Shown piece by piece: positions 17,999-28,067 of a DNA stretch of 64,000 nucleotides; position 1 is the stretch's first letter; each line of letters opens with the position of its first letter. Below the pieces are notes generated by a model, which was not told where the DNA came from, did no database searches, and was given only the letters and a program-made list of their open reading frames with translations. Position numbers and translations under genes: made by a program. Source of the DNA: Chryseobacterium oncorhynchi (lineage in GTDB: Bacteria; Bacteroidota; Bacteroidia; Flavobacteriales; Weeksellaceae); contig NZ_PPEI02000004.1 of NCBI RefSeq assembly GCF_002899895.1, forward strand, positions 186,001 to 250,000, written 5' to 3'.

Positions 17999-20900
17999 TT
18001 ATTCTTTAACTACCTTTTTAGTAATTGTAGTATTGTCATTCAACATAATTGTAAACAAGTATGTTCCTTTCACTAATTCTGAAACATTAATTCTGTTTGA
18101 GTTTGTATTAACACCCACAGTTTTAATCAATTTCCCTGAAGCATCATAAATGGTTACTGTACCTTTAGAATGTCTTCCTAACATAACATTTACAAAGTCT
18201 TTAGCTGGATTTGGAGTGATATTCACTTCTGAATTCAATTTTACTTCTGTTGTACCTAAAGTTGGACTTGTTTTCACAAAATACCCACCAAAACCAACTG
18301 ACTGGAAGCTTACTTCCCAATATTGGTAAGTTTCATTCCAAACAATATCAGCAATATTAGGATTAATGGTTGCCGCAGGACTTCCATATGAAGCTACAGT
18401 ACCTGTTACACTTGTTCCTGCATATTTTTCAATAATAAGATTGGCTTTATTGCCATTATCGCTAGCAGAAGTAGGAAGTTTTATTACACTTGTCTGGTTG
18501 TATGCATCAAAATCTGCCTGCTTAAAGTAAAGAGTTACTTTTCCTGTAGCTGTTGTAGCATTTGCTGCAGGGCTTATTTCATATCTTCTTGAAACATAAT
18601 CCGGCTGTACATTATCAACCCATACTTTTGAAGTTACATTTCCAGTTATTGTACTTGCTGTCTCTTTTTCCACTCTTGAAATTAACTGACATGCATTCGT
18701 AAAATAATTATATCCGGCTGCTGCTGAAGCAGTTTTAGTCTGATTAGATGTTGCCATATTTTTTACCTCAGCTACATTTTCATACACTGTCGCTCTCATT
18801 TTAAGATCAAAAGTTCTTGTAATCCAGCTTGTACCATCTGTTGATGTTTTGCTACGACCACTTACGGCAGTAGTTTCATTTTTGATTGCTACTCTTCCTG
18901 CCAGACCGTTGATTACAATATAGAAATCTTTTCCCGTCACCATTTGAACGTTTAGGCTAGCCAAATCAACATAATTCCAGGTAAATCTTTGCACATCATT
19001 AACCCATGAAGAAACCGTTTTTGTAGCAATAATATCTCCCGGATCACCATTGGCATTTACTTTTCTTATTTGAATATCTACTGCCAAATCAGTAGGAATT
19101 GCACCAGATCCGGATGTAAATGAAAAGCCACCCAATTTACCGGTTAAGGTTGGTGTATATCGAACAGCTAGTGCCATATTATCAAAATTGCTGGCAGCAC
19201 TGTTACTTTCTGTATTGGCAATAATATAAGGTTCGTCATAAGTAACCACTTCAAAATTGGATTTTACACATCCTAATTCATCGGTAACTGCTTTGTAGAT
19301 GTCTAACTTTCCGTATCCCCATCTTGTATTGGGAATATTTCCTGTTGCACCATCTTTTCTTGCATTGGAAGTAAGACGCGCCTTAACCTGTGCGGCAGTT
19401 AATGTAGGATTTGCCTGAAGCAATAACCCCACAGCTCCGGCAACACCAGGAGACGACATACTAGTTCCCTGATTTTTCACATAATAATTGGTATTTGCAA
19501 TAATATCAGTAGGGGCCGGTGCAGAATTACCGGATCTTGAAGAAATAACAACCTGCCCGGAACCTGTGATATCCGGTTTCTGAAAATTATCAACTCTTGG
19601 TCCCTGTGCACTAAATGGAGAGATGGATTCTTGTGGAGTTGTATACAAATATCCTCCTGCCGGCGCATACCAACTTGCTCTTCCCATATAAGACGCTACT
19701 GTGATTGCACTCGATGCATTTCCAGGAGTTCCTACAATATACTCGTTGTCACCATTTTGTAAGGTAGTTGCCACTCCTTGGCTGTAAAGCCAACCGTGTG
19801 TATTAATTGTTTGTGCTCCATTATTTGTGATTTCCAGCGTATAATTTCCCTGACAATTGGCAGTGGATCCTGTAACTCTGTTGACCACTAACTGAACATA
19901 GCGTTTGTTATTATCTGTACCCCAATAGTTATACATAGCAGCAGTAAATCCTCCTCCTAATATACTATGGGTGGTATTTGTACTTATATTTTGTACGTAT
20001 TGCTGGCCATCAGGGGCTGTTAATTTTGCGGTAACAGCTGTATCATTATTAGCATACATGATAAAGCTAAATACGGTAGCTGCAGAAGTACTGCTTCCGA
20101 CTGTAAAAACGTAAGATTGTGCACCACTTGGCTCTATATCTACTTTTCTATGAAGATTGGCACCATAGTCATTTCCTGCAGAGATCACCACTACTCTTCC
20201 TGGTCCTGAAGATGTAAAACTATCAACCGCTACTTCATGGGAGGAAGTTCCATCATGTGCACTTGCCTGTCCTCCAATACTCATATTGACAACAATTGGC
20301 TTATTTAAAGCTGTTGCTACATTTTGGAAGTACGTCAAAGCGTTAATGGTATTGGTTACAGGAAAAGATCCATTCCCACCTTTTACAAAAACAATATCTG
20401 CATCTGTTGAAAATCCTTTATGTCTTTTATCTGCAAAAGCAGCTCCATTTCCTGCTGCCGTTCCAGTTACATGGGTTCCATGTCCATTGGTATCATTTTC
20501 ACGAACAAATCCTGGAGGAGTACCATCCAATTCATCTTCAATCTGAGCTCTTGTATACTCTACCCCTGTTGAAAATCCTGTAGGAGAAACCTCAGCACCC
20601 TGGGCTGTTAAAGTTTGATCCCAAATAGAAACAATTCTACTTTTTGTTTGATCGTCTGCTTTTCTAAAATCCGGATGTTTCCAGTCTATACCCGTATCAT
20701 AGACTCCAACCAAGATACCAGTCCCATTATAAGCGGTATTATTAAAAGCTCCAGATTGCAAAAGACTAGCTCCTGACTGAGCTCTACTCACATCATTATG
20801 CAGCTCATCAAATGTTGGAGCCATCACCGATGTTACGTAAGGTAGATTCATCAGTCTTTCAATATCCTGGATAGTAACCAACGCTGTAGAGAAAGTTGGC

Positions 20901-21232
20901 AACTGGCTCTGAACTAAAAATCCATCAGACTTTAGTTTTTCAGGTTCTTTAGTATAAATAATACATGAGTACATTGTTTGTGCTCCTTTCGAAGTCACTA
21001 CCAAGTGCTGATCCAATTTCATATCAGCAGATTCCAACCCTTTTATGGTTTTTCCATTGGCGAGGTTCTCTTTATTTTTTAACAAAATATCAAATCGAGA
21101 ATCCAGTTTTTGTACCTGTCCGTAAAAACCATAGGAATATAACCCTAAAAAAGCAACTGTAGCATTCTTGAGAAGCTTCGCTCCACCATAGGAAATGCTT
21201 ACTTTTGTAAAAAATAATTTCTTTAAATTCAT
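17999..21232 (-). CDS. Secreted S8 (subtilisin-like) serine peptidase with T9SS sorting domain
   Basis: A large exported peptidase (about 1077 residues from the ATG at 21232; a longer ORF begins 30 bases upstream but adds no signal-like sequence). The subtilase triad is intact: aspartate in GVYDTGIDWKHPDF (about 182), histidine in NGHGTHVTGTAAG (about 250) and serine in GTSMSSPGVAGA (about 590). A long insertion sits between the catalytic histidine and serine. After several beta-rich regions the last 75 residues form a T9SS type A sorting domain (NPAKDFVNV, GKLIKTV, LVKGTYLF, ending KKVVKE). It is expected on the cell surface or secreted. Confidence 0.95.
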   Translation of the reverse strand: MNLKKLFFTKVSISYGGAKLLKNATVAFLGLYSYGFYGQVQKLDSRFDILLKNKENLANGKTIKGLESADMKLDQHLVVTSKGAQTMYSCIIYTKEPEKLKSDGFLVQSQLPTFSTALVTIQDIERLMNLPYVTSVMAPTFDELHNDVSRAQSGASLLQSGAFNNTAYNGTGILVGVYDTGIDWKHPDFRKADDQTKSRIVSIWDQTLTAQGAEVSPTGFSTGVEYTRAQIEDELDGTPPGFVRENDTNGHGTHVTGTAAGNGAAFADKRHKGFSTDADIVFVKGGNGSFPVTNTINALTYFQNVATALNKPIVVNMSIGGQASAHDGTSSHEVAVDSFTSSGPGRVVVISAGNDYGANLHRKVDIEPSGAQSYVFTVGSSTSAATVFSFIMYANNDTAVTAKLTAPDGQQYVQNISTNTTHSILGGGFTAAMYNYWGTDNNKRYVQLVVNRVTGSTANCQGNYTLEITNNGAQTINTHGWLYSQGVATTLQNGDNEYIVGTPGNASSAITVASYMGRASWYAPAGGYLYTTPQESISPFSAQGPRVDNFQKPDITGSGQVVISSRSGNSAPAPTDIIANTNYYVKNQGTSMSSPGVAGAVGLLLQANPTLTAAQVKARLTSNARKDGATGNIPNTRWGYGKLDIYKAVTDELGCVKSNFEVVTYDEPYIIANTESNSAASNFDNMALAVRYTPTLTGKLGGFSFTSGSGAIPTDLAVDIQIRKVNANGDPGDIIATKTVSSWVNDVQRFTWNYVDLASLNVQMVTGKDFYIVINGLAGRVAIKNETTAVSGRSKTSTDGTSWITRTFDLKMRATVYENVAEVKNMATSNQTKTASAAAGYNYFTNACQLISRVEKETASTITGNVTSKVWVDNVQPDYVSRRYEISPAANATTATGKVTLYFKQADFDAYNQTSVIKLPTSASDNGNKANLIIEKYAGTSVTGTVASYGSPAATINPNIADIVWNETYQYWEVSFQSVGFGGYFVKTSPTLGTTEVKLNSEVNITPNPAKDFVNVMLGRHSKGTVTIYDASGKLIKTVGVNTNSNRINVSELVKGTYLFTIMLNDNTTITKKVVKE

Positions 21233-21369
21233 GTTGTTTTTTTTAACAATACAATAATACAAATTTTATTTCATTGTTTATTTGATTAAATATTAACAAA
21301 TATTACATATCAAAAACCATCAATTTTAAGAATTTAACACAATCAACAAAACTAACAATCTATTACTAA

Positions 21370-21948
21370 ATGCAGGATTTTCTATTTTATTTAAACCTTG
21401 GATGGGAACATATTATTTCTTTGGATGCCTTGGATCATCAGCTGTTTGTATTGGCGCTCATTGCTGTTTATTCTTACAGTGACTGGAAAAAAATATTGAT
21501 CCTTGTGACAGCATTCACCATCGGACATTCCATCACCCTAGCTCTAAGTATTCTGGATGTATTTAGGGTTCCCTCTGATTGGGTTGAATTTTTAATTCCG
21601 TTAACCATTGTTCTTACTTCTTTGGATAACATTATCATGAAAAATCAAAAACAGACCTTAATGCGGGCTAATTACTATCTTGCTTTAATCTTCGGGCTTG
21701 TTCATGGGATGGGTTTTGCCAATACAGCAAGGGTTATGATTGCAAAAAGCCAAGGTATAGCCATTCCTCTGCTGGGTTTCAATATCGGATTGGAACTTGG
21801 CCAGATCGTTATTGTTTTTGCTATTTTAGTGGTCTTATTTATTCTTCTCAATATTTTTAAAGTAAATAAAAAGGATTGGATTCTCTTTGTCTCATCCGGA
21901 GTACTCGCTTTATCTTTAAAAATGGCATTGGAAAGAATTCCTTTCTAA
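21370..21948 (+). CDS. HupE/UreJ family membrane protein
   Basis: A 192-residue polytopic membrane protein with about six helices. The start (LGWEHIISLDALDHQLFVL), TAFTIGHSITLALS and the LALIFGLVHGMGFA segment with conserved histidines match the HupE/UreJ_2 family, whose characterised members are linked to nickel or cobalt supply for hydrogenase and urease. No such enzyme genes are near. In flavobacteria this gene commonly precedes a M1 peptidase, as here (68 bases downstream), so its metal role is unproven. Confidence 0.85.
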   Translation: MQDFLFYLNLGWEHIISLDALDHQLFVLALIAVYSYSDWKKILILVTAFTIGHSITLALSILDVFRVPSDWVEFLIPLTIVLTSLDNIIMKNQKQTLMRANYYLALIFGLVHGMGFANTARVMIAKSQGIAIPLLGFNIGLELGQIVIVFAILVVLFILLNIFKVNKKDWILFVSSGVLALSLKMALERIPF

Positions 21949-21958
21949 ACGTGAAATA

Positions 21959-21992
21959 TTTGCAATATTTCAACAGCTTATTACTATCTTTG
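21959..21992 (+). promoter_or_regulatory. Promoter of the M1 peptidase gene
   Basis: TTTG at 21959-21962 and TATCTTTG at 21985-21992 form a -33/-7 pair 22 bases apart, matching the Bacteroidota consensus. The start codon follows 24 bases later at 22016. Confidence 0.65.
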
Positions 21993-22015
21993 ATAATTAT
22001 TAAATCTTTTCGGTT

Positions 22016-24400
22016 ATGAAACTAAAAGTTGCTATACTTTCACTTTCTGTATTCTCATATACAGGTTTCACCGCACAAAATATTCAGAATAACCCGGGCA
22101 GCAATCATGGAAACAGGTTTGAGCAGCTGGGAACTATTCTACCAACACCCAATATTTACAGAACAGCTTCTGGTGCTCCGGGACATGGATACTGGCAAAA
22201 CAGAGCTGATTACAACATTACTGCTTACCTTGATGAGGACAAAAGAAATCTGAAAGGTTCAGAAACTGTTACTTATTATAATAATTCTCCGGATGAACTG
22301 GATTATATTTGGCTTCAGCTTGATGAAAATGAACATTCAAGTATAAGAAATGCCGGATATGATACCCCCACAAAGCTCCCTGCTTCCACTAATGATACCC
22401 AATTAAAGGTAACGGAACTTCCTGTAAAGGATAATGGCTATGGGGTAAGTCTTGAAAAAGTAACGGATGCTTCAGGAAATCCTCTAAAGTTTACGGTCAA
22501 CAAAACCATGATGCGTATTGATCTTCCAAAAGCTTTAAAAAAGGGAGAAAAGTTTGTTTTTAAGGTAGACTGGAACTACAATATCTCCAACAGAATGAAG
22601 ATGGGCGGCCGTGGCGGTTATGAAAACTTCCCTGAAGATGGTAATGATCTTTACACTATGGCGCAATGGTATCCGAGAATGTGTGTGTATAGTGACTTTC
22701 AGGGCTGGCAAAACCATCAGTTTACCGGAAGAGGTGAATTTGCTTTGGTTTTCGGAGATTTTAAAGTTTCAATGAATGTACCCGCAGATCATATTGTAGG
22801 CGGAACAGGTGAATGTAAAAACTATGATCAGGTATTAACTTCTGATCAGCTGTCAAGATACAGAAAGGCTGAAAATGCTTCTGAACCTATTGAAATTGTA
22901 ACATTGGATGAGGCTAAAAAAGCTGAGAAAAATCATTCAAAACAAAGAAAAACCTGGGTTTTTGAGGCTAAAGATGTCAGAGATTTTGCATGGACCTCTT
23001 CCAGAAAATTTGTTTGGGACGGAATGCGTGTAACAATTCCCGAAAACAATAATAAAGTAATGGCTATGAGCTTCTACCCTAAAGAATCTTACGGTCTTTA
23101 CAGAAAGTTTTCCACAAAGGCAGTAGCGCATACTATTAAAACATATTCGGAATTTACTATTCCTTATCCATACCCTGTTGCACAGTCTGTAGAAGCTGCC
23201 AGTGGAATGGAATATCCTATGATTTGTTTCAACTTCGGAAGAACTGAAAAAGACGGAACCTATTCTGAAGGAACTAAAAATGGAATGATAGGAGTAGTTA
23301 TCCATGAAGTGGGACACAACTTCTTCCCTATGATCATTAACTCAGATGAGAGACAGTGGGCATGGATGGATGAAGGGTTGAATACATTCACAGAATATCT
23401 TACGGAGGAAAAATGGGACAACAAGTTCCCTTCCAAAAGAGGTCCGGCATGGACGATCGTAGATTATATGAAACTTCCGAAAGACCAGTTGGAACCTATC
23501 ATGAGTAATTCTGAAAACATTGTTCAGTATGGTCCAAATGCGTATTCAAAACCTGCTACAGGATTGAATATTCTTCGTGAAACAATTATGGGAAGAGAAC
23601 TTTTTGATAAAGCTTTCAAAACCTATGCAAAAAGATGGGCTTTCAAACACCCTGAACCTGCAGATCTTTTCCGTACACTGGAGGATGCGAGTGGTGAAGA
23701 TCTTGACTGGTTCTGGAGAGGATGGTTCTACGGAACAGATCCTGTAGATATTGCCATTGATAAGGTAACAATAGCAACTCCTAATCTGGATACTAATCCA
23801 AAGGCCGTTGAAGAAATAAAATATCAGGCTGAAAAACCATTGGTAAGCAGTTTTGAAGATATCTCAAAAATCAGAAATAGAGAAGACAAGAATATCAAAT
23901 TCTATGTAGACGGAGATAAAGATGCTCAGGATTTCTATTATCGATATGACAGAGGTCAGGAAAAACCAAGTACAAAGGAATATACTTCTAAAACAGAGGC
24001 TACCCTGCCTTTGGATGCTAAGGATAAGGAGAAATTCAAAAATATTACAGCCTATCAAATTGACTTTGTGAATAAGGGCGGACTGGTAATGCCTATCATC
24101 CTTGAATTCACATTTGAAGATGGTACAAAATTGTATGATAAGTCATCTGCACAGATCTGGAGATTGAATGAGCAGAAAGTTTCCAAGACTTATTATTTTG
24201 ATAAAAAACTAAAGTCGATTCAGCTTGATCCAATGAGAGAAACAGCTGATATTGATACTAATAATAATCTTTGGAGCAATAATGGTTCTGGTACAGAAAC
24301 TTCAAAGTTCCAGCTCTTTAAACAAAAACAGGAAGGAGGCCCTGTGAGAGGAAGCTCAAATGGAAAAGTAAATCCAATGCAGGCTGCAGGAAAAAGCTAA
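22016..24400 (+). CDS. Secreted M1 family zinc metallopeptidase
   Basis: A 794-residue exported gluzincin aminopeptidase-like enzyme with a signal peptide (residues 1-20, ending TAQ). The zinc site is VIHEVGHNFFP (about 429-439) with the third ligand glutamate in WMDEGLNTFTEYL, 19 residues downstream. The exopeptidase-like block SGMEYPM precedes it. A beta-rich N-terminal domain and a long C-terminal domain flank the catalytic part. It is likely periplasmic or surface-exposed and used for peptide degradation. A second secreted-protein gene follows after 20 bases in the same transcript. Confidence 0.95.
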   Translation: MKLKVAILSLSVFSYTGFTAQNIQNNPGSNHGNRFEQLGTILPTPNIYRTASGAPGHGYWQNRADYNITAYLDEDKRNLKGSETVTYYNNSPDELDYIWLQLDENEHSSIRNAGYDTPTKLPASTNDTQLKVTELPVKDNGYGVSLEKVTDASGNPLKFTVNKTMMRIDLPKALKKGEKFVFKVDWNYNISNRMKMGGRGGYENFPEDGNDLYTMAQWYPRMCVYSDFQGWQNHQFTGRGEFALVFGDFKVSMNVPADHIVGGTGECKNYDQVLTSDQLSRYRKAENASEPIEIVTLDEAKKAEKNHSKQRKTWVFEAKDVRDFAWTSSRKFVWDGMRVTIPENNNKVMAMSFYPKESYGLYRKFSTKAVAHTIKTYSEFTIPYPYPVAQSVEAASGMEYPMICFNFGRTEKDGTYSEGTKNGMIGVVIHEVGHNFFPMIINSDERQWAWMDEGLNTFTEYLTEEKWDNKFPSKRGPAWTIVDYMKLPKDQLEPIMSNSENIVQYGPNAYSKPATGLNILRETIMGRELFDKAFKTYAKRWAFKHPEPADLFRTLEDASGEDLDWFWRGWFYGTDPVDIAIDKVTIATPNLDTNPKAVEEIKYQAEKPLVSSFEDISKIRNREDKNIKFYVDGDKDAQDFYYRYDRGQEKPSTKEYTSKTEATLPLDAKDKEKFKNITAYQIDFVNKGGLVMPIILEFTFEDGTKLYDKSSAQIWRLNEQKVSKTYYFDKKLKSIQLDPMRETADIDTNNNLWSNNGSGTETSKFQLFKQKQEGGPVRGSSNGKVNPMQAAGKS

Positions 24401-24420
24401 TACAATCATTAACAATAACC

Positions 24421-25311
24421 ATGAAAAAACTTACGATCTTATTACTGTCCTTTGTGACAGCCTCTACCCTATGTGCCCAATCTCTGCAGTTCTATACAGG
24501 CAAAAGAGATTTTCTTCCGATCGAAATCCTTATGGAAGACGGAAGCACGAAAAAAGGAGTTGCTCAGGATTTTACACTGCCCGATGTTGCAACATTCCAG
24601 TTTATAGGAGGAAATAGTGAGAAAAGTGCTCATTTAGATAGGAAAGAAGTGAAGTTCAAATCTTCAAAAGAAGATAAAGACATACAACTGATTCCTGTAT
24701 CTGATATCAAAAGTCTTATCTATACCAACGAGGACACCAATGAGGTTTTTCAACTGGATAAAAGAATTGTAAAGGAGATCAATAACGACTTGAAAATGGA
24801 ATCAGAAGGAAGAGTATTGATGCTTCCTTTGATGGAAAAAGGGCCAATCAATCTGTACGGGTACAGAAGCATGATGTGCAAAGCAAACTATGGAAATAAT
24901 TTTGCAACAGGATTTGACGGAAATGAAGACACCTGCCAGCTGACATATGTCATGATTTACCTCAGCAAGCCTGGTGAGACGGTTGCCGTTGCCCCGGTAG
25001 ATTACAGTTCATTAACTCCTTTGGCATTATTCAATATGAAAGCGCTCTATAAGAAGTTTTATACAGCTTATGAAATCGTAGGTGCCGACTGTCCTGAATT
25101 TCTGAAAAAAGTAGATGAAGCCAGAAAGAATGATTATTTCTCCAATAAAACCTTTAAGGAAAATAAAAAAGAATCCGATGTGGAAAGAAAGGCAATGGTA
25201 AAGGGAAAAAAGGGAGCAGAAGCCGCAAGAATCAATATGCATTACAAAACTGAGTTATACACCAAAATGTACAAAAAACTCCTTGACGATTATAAGCAGT
25301 CATGCCCTTGA
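24421..25311 (+). CDS. Secreted hypothetical protein
   Basis: A 296-residue protein with a clear signal peptide (MKKLTILLLSFVTASTLCAQ). I do not recognise the family. The N-terminal half is beta-rich (repeated short strands such as KGVAQDFTLPDVATFQF and VSDIKSLIY). The C-terminal 110 residues are charged and probably helical, with K/E-rich segments. It lies 20 bases after the M1 peptidase and should be co-transcribed with it. A terminator follows. Confidence 0.8.
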   Translation: MKKLTILLLSFVTASTLCAQSLQFYTGKRDFLPIEILMEDGSTKKGVAQDFTLPDVATFQFIGGNSEKSAHLDRKEVKFKSSKEDKDIQLIPVSDIKSLIYTNEDTNEVFQLDKRIVKEINNDLKMESEGRVLMLPLMEKGPINLYGYRSMMCKANYGNNFATGFDGNEDTCQLTYVMIYLSKPGETVAVAPVDYSSLTPLALFNMKALYKKFYTAYEIVGADCPEFLKKVDEARKNDYFSNKTFKENKKESDVERKAMVKGKKGAEAARINMHYKTELYTKMYKKLLDDYKQSCP

Positions 25312-25321
25312 AATATATTAC

Positions 25322-25348
25322 AAAAGCTCACTGATACAGTGAGCTTTT
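25322..25348. terminator. Bidirectional terminator between convergent genes
   Basis: AAAAGCTCACTG and CAGTGAGCTTTT form a perfect 12-base-pair stem around ATA, between the end of the secreted hypothetical gene and the convergent response regulator gene. Confidence 0.88.
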
Positions 25349-25400
25349 GTATTTTTCAATAAGATTATCTACAAAAAGTAAAACTATATTTTTCAGCTTT

Positions 25401-26099
25401 TTATCCAAAATATTCTTTCAAGTGTTTTTTATAGGTTCTTCCCAATGGAAGCTGCTCACCACCTTTCAGATAAATTGTATTAGAATCGTATGAACTGATA
25501 TGTGAAAAGAGAACAATATATGATTTATGAACTCTGATAAATCCCAGATTTTGAAAATTCTCTTCAAAATTAGACATCCTTTCCAGAATCATATACTTTT
25601 TCAAATGAGTGATCAAAATAATATATTCTCCAAAGCCCTGTATCCATTTTATGTCCTGCAACAGGACTTTATTCATAATATAGTTAGACTTAAACATGAT
25701 AAAATCTTCATGCTTTTTATCTTCGGCAGACTTCTTAAACTGTAAAAAATCTTTTGCTTTATAAACTGCCCTTTTAAATGTTTCAAAATCTACGGGCTTC
25801 ACCAGATAATGCACAACATCCAATTCAAATGCTTTGACTGCATATTGAGTTTCTAACGTAAGAAATATACATAGTGGTTTATAGGGTAACTTTAGCAAAA
25901 GGTCAATTCCATTAATATAAGGCATATTAATATCCAGAATAACAAGATCCACTGTATTCTTCTGTAAATATTGAAGGGCTTCCTCAGGATTCTGAAATAT
26001 CTCCAGCAAATCTACATCTTCTATCTGATCACAATAATGTCGGATAAGTTCCAATGCAGGATATTCATCATCCACTCCTACGATAGTAAGGTTTGCCAT
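25401..26099 (-). CDS. LytTR family response regulator
   Basis: A 232-residue response regulator. The N-terminal receiver domain contains the acidic start GVDDEYPALELI, the phosphorylation aspartate in VDLVILDINMP (about residue 56) and the later lysine in HYLVKPVDF. The C-terminal LytTR DNA-binding domain is recognisable from IKWIQGFGEYIILIT, FIRVHKSYIV and LPLGRTYKK. Its start overlaps the stop of the sensor kinase gene (TAATG), so the two form a coupled two-component pair. Targets may be the divergent transport genes starting at 27357. Confidence 0.94.
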   Translation of the reverse strand: MANLTIVGVDDEYPALELIRHYCDQIEDVDLLEIFQNPEEALQYLQKNTVDLVILDINMPYINGIDLLLKLPYKPLCIFLTLETQYAVKAFELDVVHYLVKPVDFETFKRAVYKAKDFLQFKKSAEDKKHEDFIMFKSNYIMNKVLLQDIKWIQGFGEYIILITHLKKYMILERMSNFEENFQNLGFIRVHKSYIVLFSHISSYDSNTIYLKGGEQLPLGRTYKKHLKEYFG

Positions 26100-27205
26100 T
26101 ATAATTTAATTTTTAACATAGTCTCGTATATATTATTTCCAATTTCTTCAGATATAAAAGTAAATCTTTCCGGGTAATATTTTTCCAAAATACTGATGAC
26201 CGCTTCATTTCCTAACCCATTATCATTAAAGTTGCCGATAAGATTTCGGTTTTGTGCTACAGAATTTTTTATTTCGAATAAAAATTCCTGATTTTCTATT
26301 TTGTAGCATACCCTGATAAAACTATTATCCTCAATTCCTACCGCCGAATGCTTCAAAGCATTTTCAAATAAGGTAAGACAAACAGAGGGTGGAACCTCAA
26401 TGAGTTCCAATGTTTCTTCATCTTCTATTTTAAAATTGATATCCAGCAAATTATTATACTTTAGCTGGTAGAGCCCAATCAGAGATTTAATAGAAGAAAA
26501 CTCCTGCATGAGGGTAATCTTCTCCTTATTGGTATCATAAATAACATACTGCAGCAATCTACTGAGCTGCAAAATAGATTCAGAAGTACTCTCGGATGGA
26601 TTAAAACTTTTAGAATAAATATTATTAAGGGTATTCAGGAGGAAATGAGGATTTAACTTCGATTTCAAAAGATTCAGATGCAGCTGATCTTTTTCCTCAC
26701 CCAATTCCTTAAAATCCTGCTCAATCAAAAATTTATCTTTCGTGATTCCTAGAAATGAAGCCACAAGAATAACAATGCCTTGTGCGGTGTATACATTATA
26801 TAAAAATTTTGTATTGGACAGAGTTTCATTAAACTTCATATGGAATACCGCAGGCTCCAGTAAAATCCTAAAAAGGCTTGAAACCAAAAAACAGATAAAT
26901 GCATACAAAATAAATTCCGGATACTTATTAGAAAGATAAAACCTGGGGACAAGATAAAAATAGACCAGATAGTAAATTCCAATATTGAAAATTATAACAA
27001 ATAATACGGACCAAATGAGTTGAGGGACATCTAAAAAGTAATTTTCGGTGAAAAAAATGATGATAAAAAAGAATAAAAAGAATAAAGCATGCTGAAATTT
27101 CAGCAAAAACCCCCAATGATATTCCATCAGTCTTTTCAAAACCTTACCATTAAGTAAGATTCTAAAAATCAACAATATAAATACAATATTTATAATAAAA
27201 AACAT
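26099..27205 (-). CDS. LytS-type sensor histidine kinase
   Basis: A 368-residue membrane sensor kinase. About four transmembrane helices occupy residues 1-150, then a His_kinase (LytS/YehU) domain with the phospho-acceptor in LKSKLNPHFLLNTLNNIYSK (about 192-211). A degenerate HATPase follows, with the N-box at LFENALKHSA and a glycine box at DNGLGNEA. There is no large periplasmic sensor domain, so the signal is probably sensed in the membrane. It is co-transcribed with the downstream LytTR regulator and divergent from the DUF2490/CitMHS genes. Confidence 0.92.
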   Translation of the reverse strand: MFFIINIVFILLIFRILLNGKVLKRLMEYHWGFLLKFQHALFFLFFFIIIFFTENYFLDVPQLIWSVLFVIIFNIGIYYLVYFYLVPRFYLSNKYPEFILYAFICFLVSSLFRILLEPAVFHMKFNETLSNTKFLYNVYTAQGIVILVASFLGITKDKFLIEQDFKELGEEKDQLHLNLLKSKLNPHFLLNTLNNIYSKSFNPSESTSESILQLSRLLQYVIYDTNKEKITLMQEFSSIKSLIGLYQLKYNNLLDINFKIEDEETLELIEVPPSVCLTLFENALKHSAVGIEDNSFIRVCYKIENQEFLFEIKNSVAQNRNLIGNFNDNGLGNEAVISILEKYYPERFTFISEEIGNNIYETMLKIKL

Positions 27206-27320
27206 CTAAAATATCCAATTTTCAATCTTCCAAATATAACACCTTTTTCTCCCCGGATTGCAGTTCACTGATAAAAACTGCCATTGATTGAAAAATAAAC
27301 TCACGGCTGTTTCTTATAAA

Positions 27321-27328
27321 TATATTTG
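27321..27328 (+). promoter_or_regulatory. -7 promoter element upstream of the DUF2490/CitMHS genes
   Basis: TATATTTG is an exact TAnnTTTG match, 29 bases before the start codon at 27357 and in the intergenic region shared with the divergent LytS gene. No clear -33 element was found. Confidence 0.5.
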
Positions 27329-27356
27329 AAAAAGCAGGATATTAATTCAGTATTAC

Positions 27357-28049
27357 ATGAAAATTAAATTATCATTAATCACCTTTTTCCTATTGGTGAT
27401 CAGTCAGTTTACCTACGCTCAAAGCCGGGACACTTATAATATGTGGTTTCAGTACCTGATGTCTGCAAAATTGACAGACAAAAGTACATTGACAGCCCTT
27501 TCCCAGTACAGGTCTTTTGATTTGGCTTATGACACCAGGCTTTTTCTGGTTTCCGCTTATGTGGATTATGAAGTCGCCAACGAGGTAAGGCCAGCTTTAG
27601 GAATGATGTTCCTTATTCTGGATTCCTACAAATCTGATAATTCTAAAAAAGAAAGGTATGAAAAAAGGCCTTTCCAACAGGTAAGTCTGGGCGGAAACAT
27701 AGGAAGAACTTCTATCTCGCACCGGTTCCGTGTAGAAGAACGGTTTATCAGTAATCCGGATGAGTTCATTGTAAGACTACGTTACCTTATTTCTCTAAGA
27801 ATTCCATTCAATAGAGCTGGAGAAAAAGAAAAATTCTATGGAATTCTAAAAAATGAAATCCGAATGAATGCCAGCAAAGAAGAGACATTCGACAGTAACC
27901 GTTTAACTGCCGGAATAGGAATAAAAACAGGAAAAAACTCGGCAATCGAAGTGGCATTCATCAACCAGCTGGAAACCGGATCTACCAGTAACTATGCCTA
28001 TGTTGGTTTCCGAAACAATTTTGACTGGAGAAAAAATAAAAACAAATAA
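27357..28049 (+). CDS. DUF2490-like outer-membrane beta-barrel protein
   Basis: A 230-residue exported protein with a signal peptide ending YAQ (residues 1-22). The mature part begins DTYNMWFQYLMSAKLTDK and consists of alternating amphipathic strands with arginine-rich turns (LSQYRSFDLAYDTRLF, HRFRVEERF, RLRYLISLRIPF). It ends in a strand with aromatic residues, as expected for a small outer-membrane barrel of the DUF2490 type. It precedes a citrate-type transporter by 18 bases, so it may be an outer-membrane channel for the same substrate. That role is inference. Confidence 0.78.
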   Translation: MKIKLSLITFFLLVISQFTYAQSRDTYNMWFQYLMSAKLTDKSTLTALSQYRSFDLAYDTRLFLVSAYVDYEVANEVRPALGMMFLILDSYKSDNSKKERYEKRPFQQVSLGGNIGRTSISHRFRVEERFISNPDEFIVRLRYLISLRIPFNRAGEKEKFYGILKNEIRMNASKEETFDSNRLTAGIGIKTGKNSAIEVAFINQLETGSTSNYAYVGFRNNFDWRKNKNK

Positions 28050-28067
28050 CTAAAAATACATTCACTT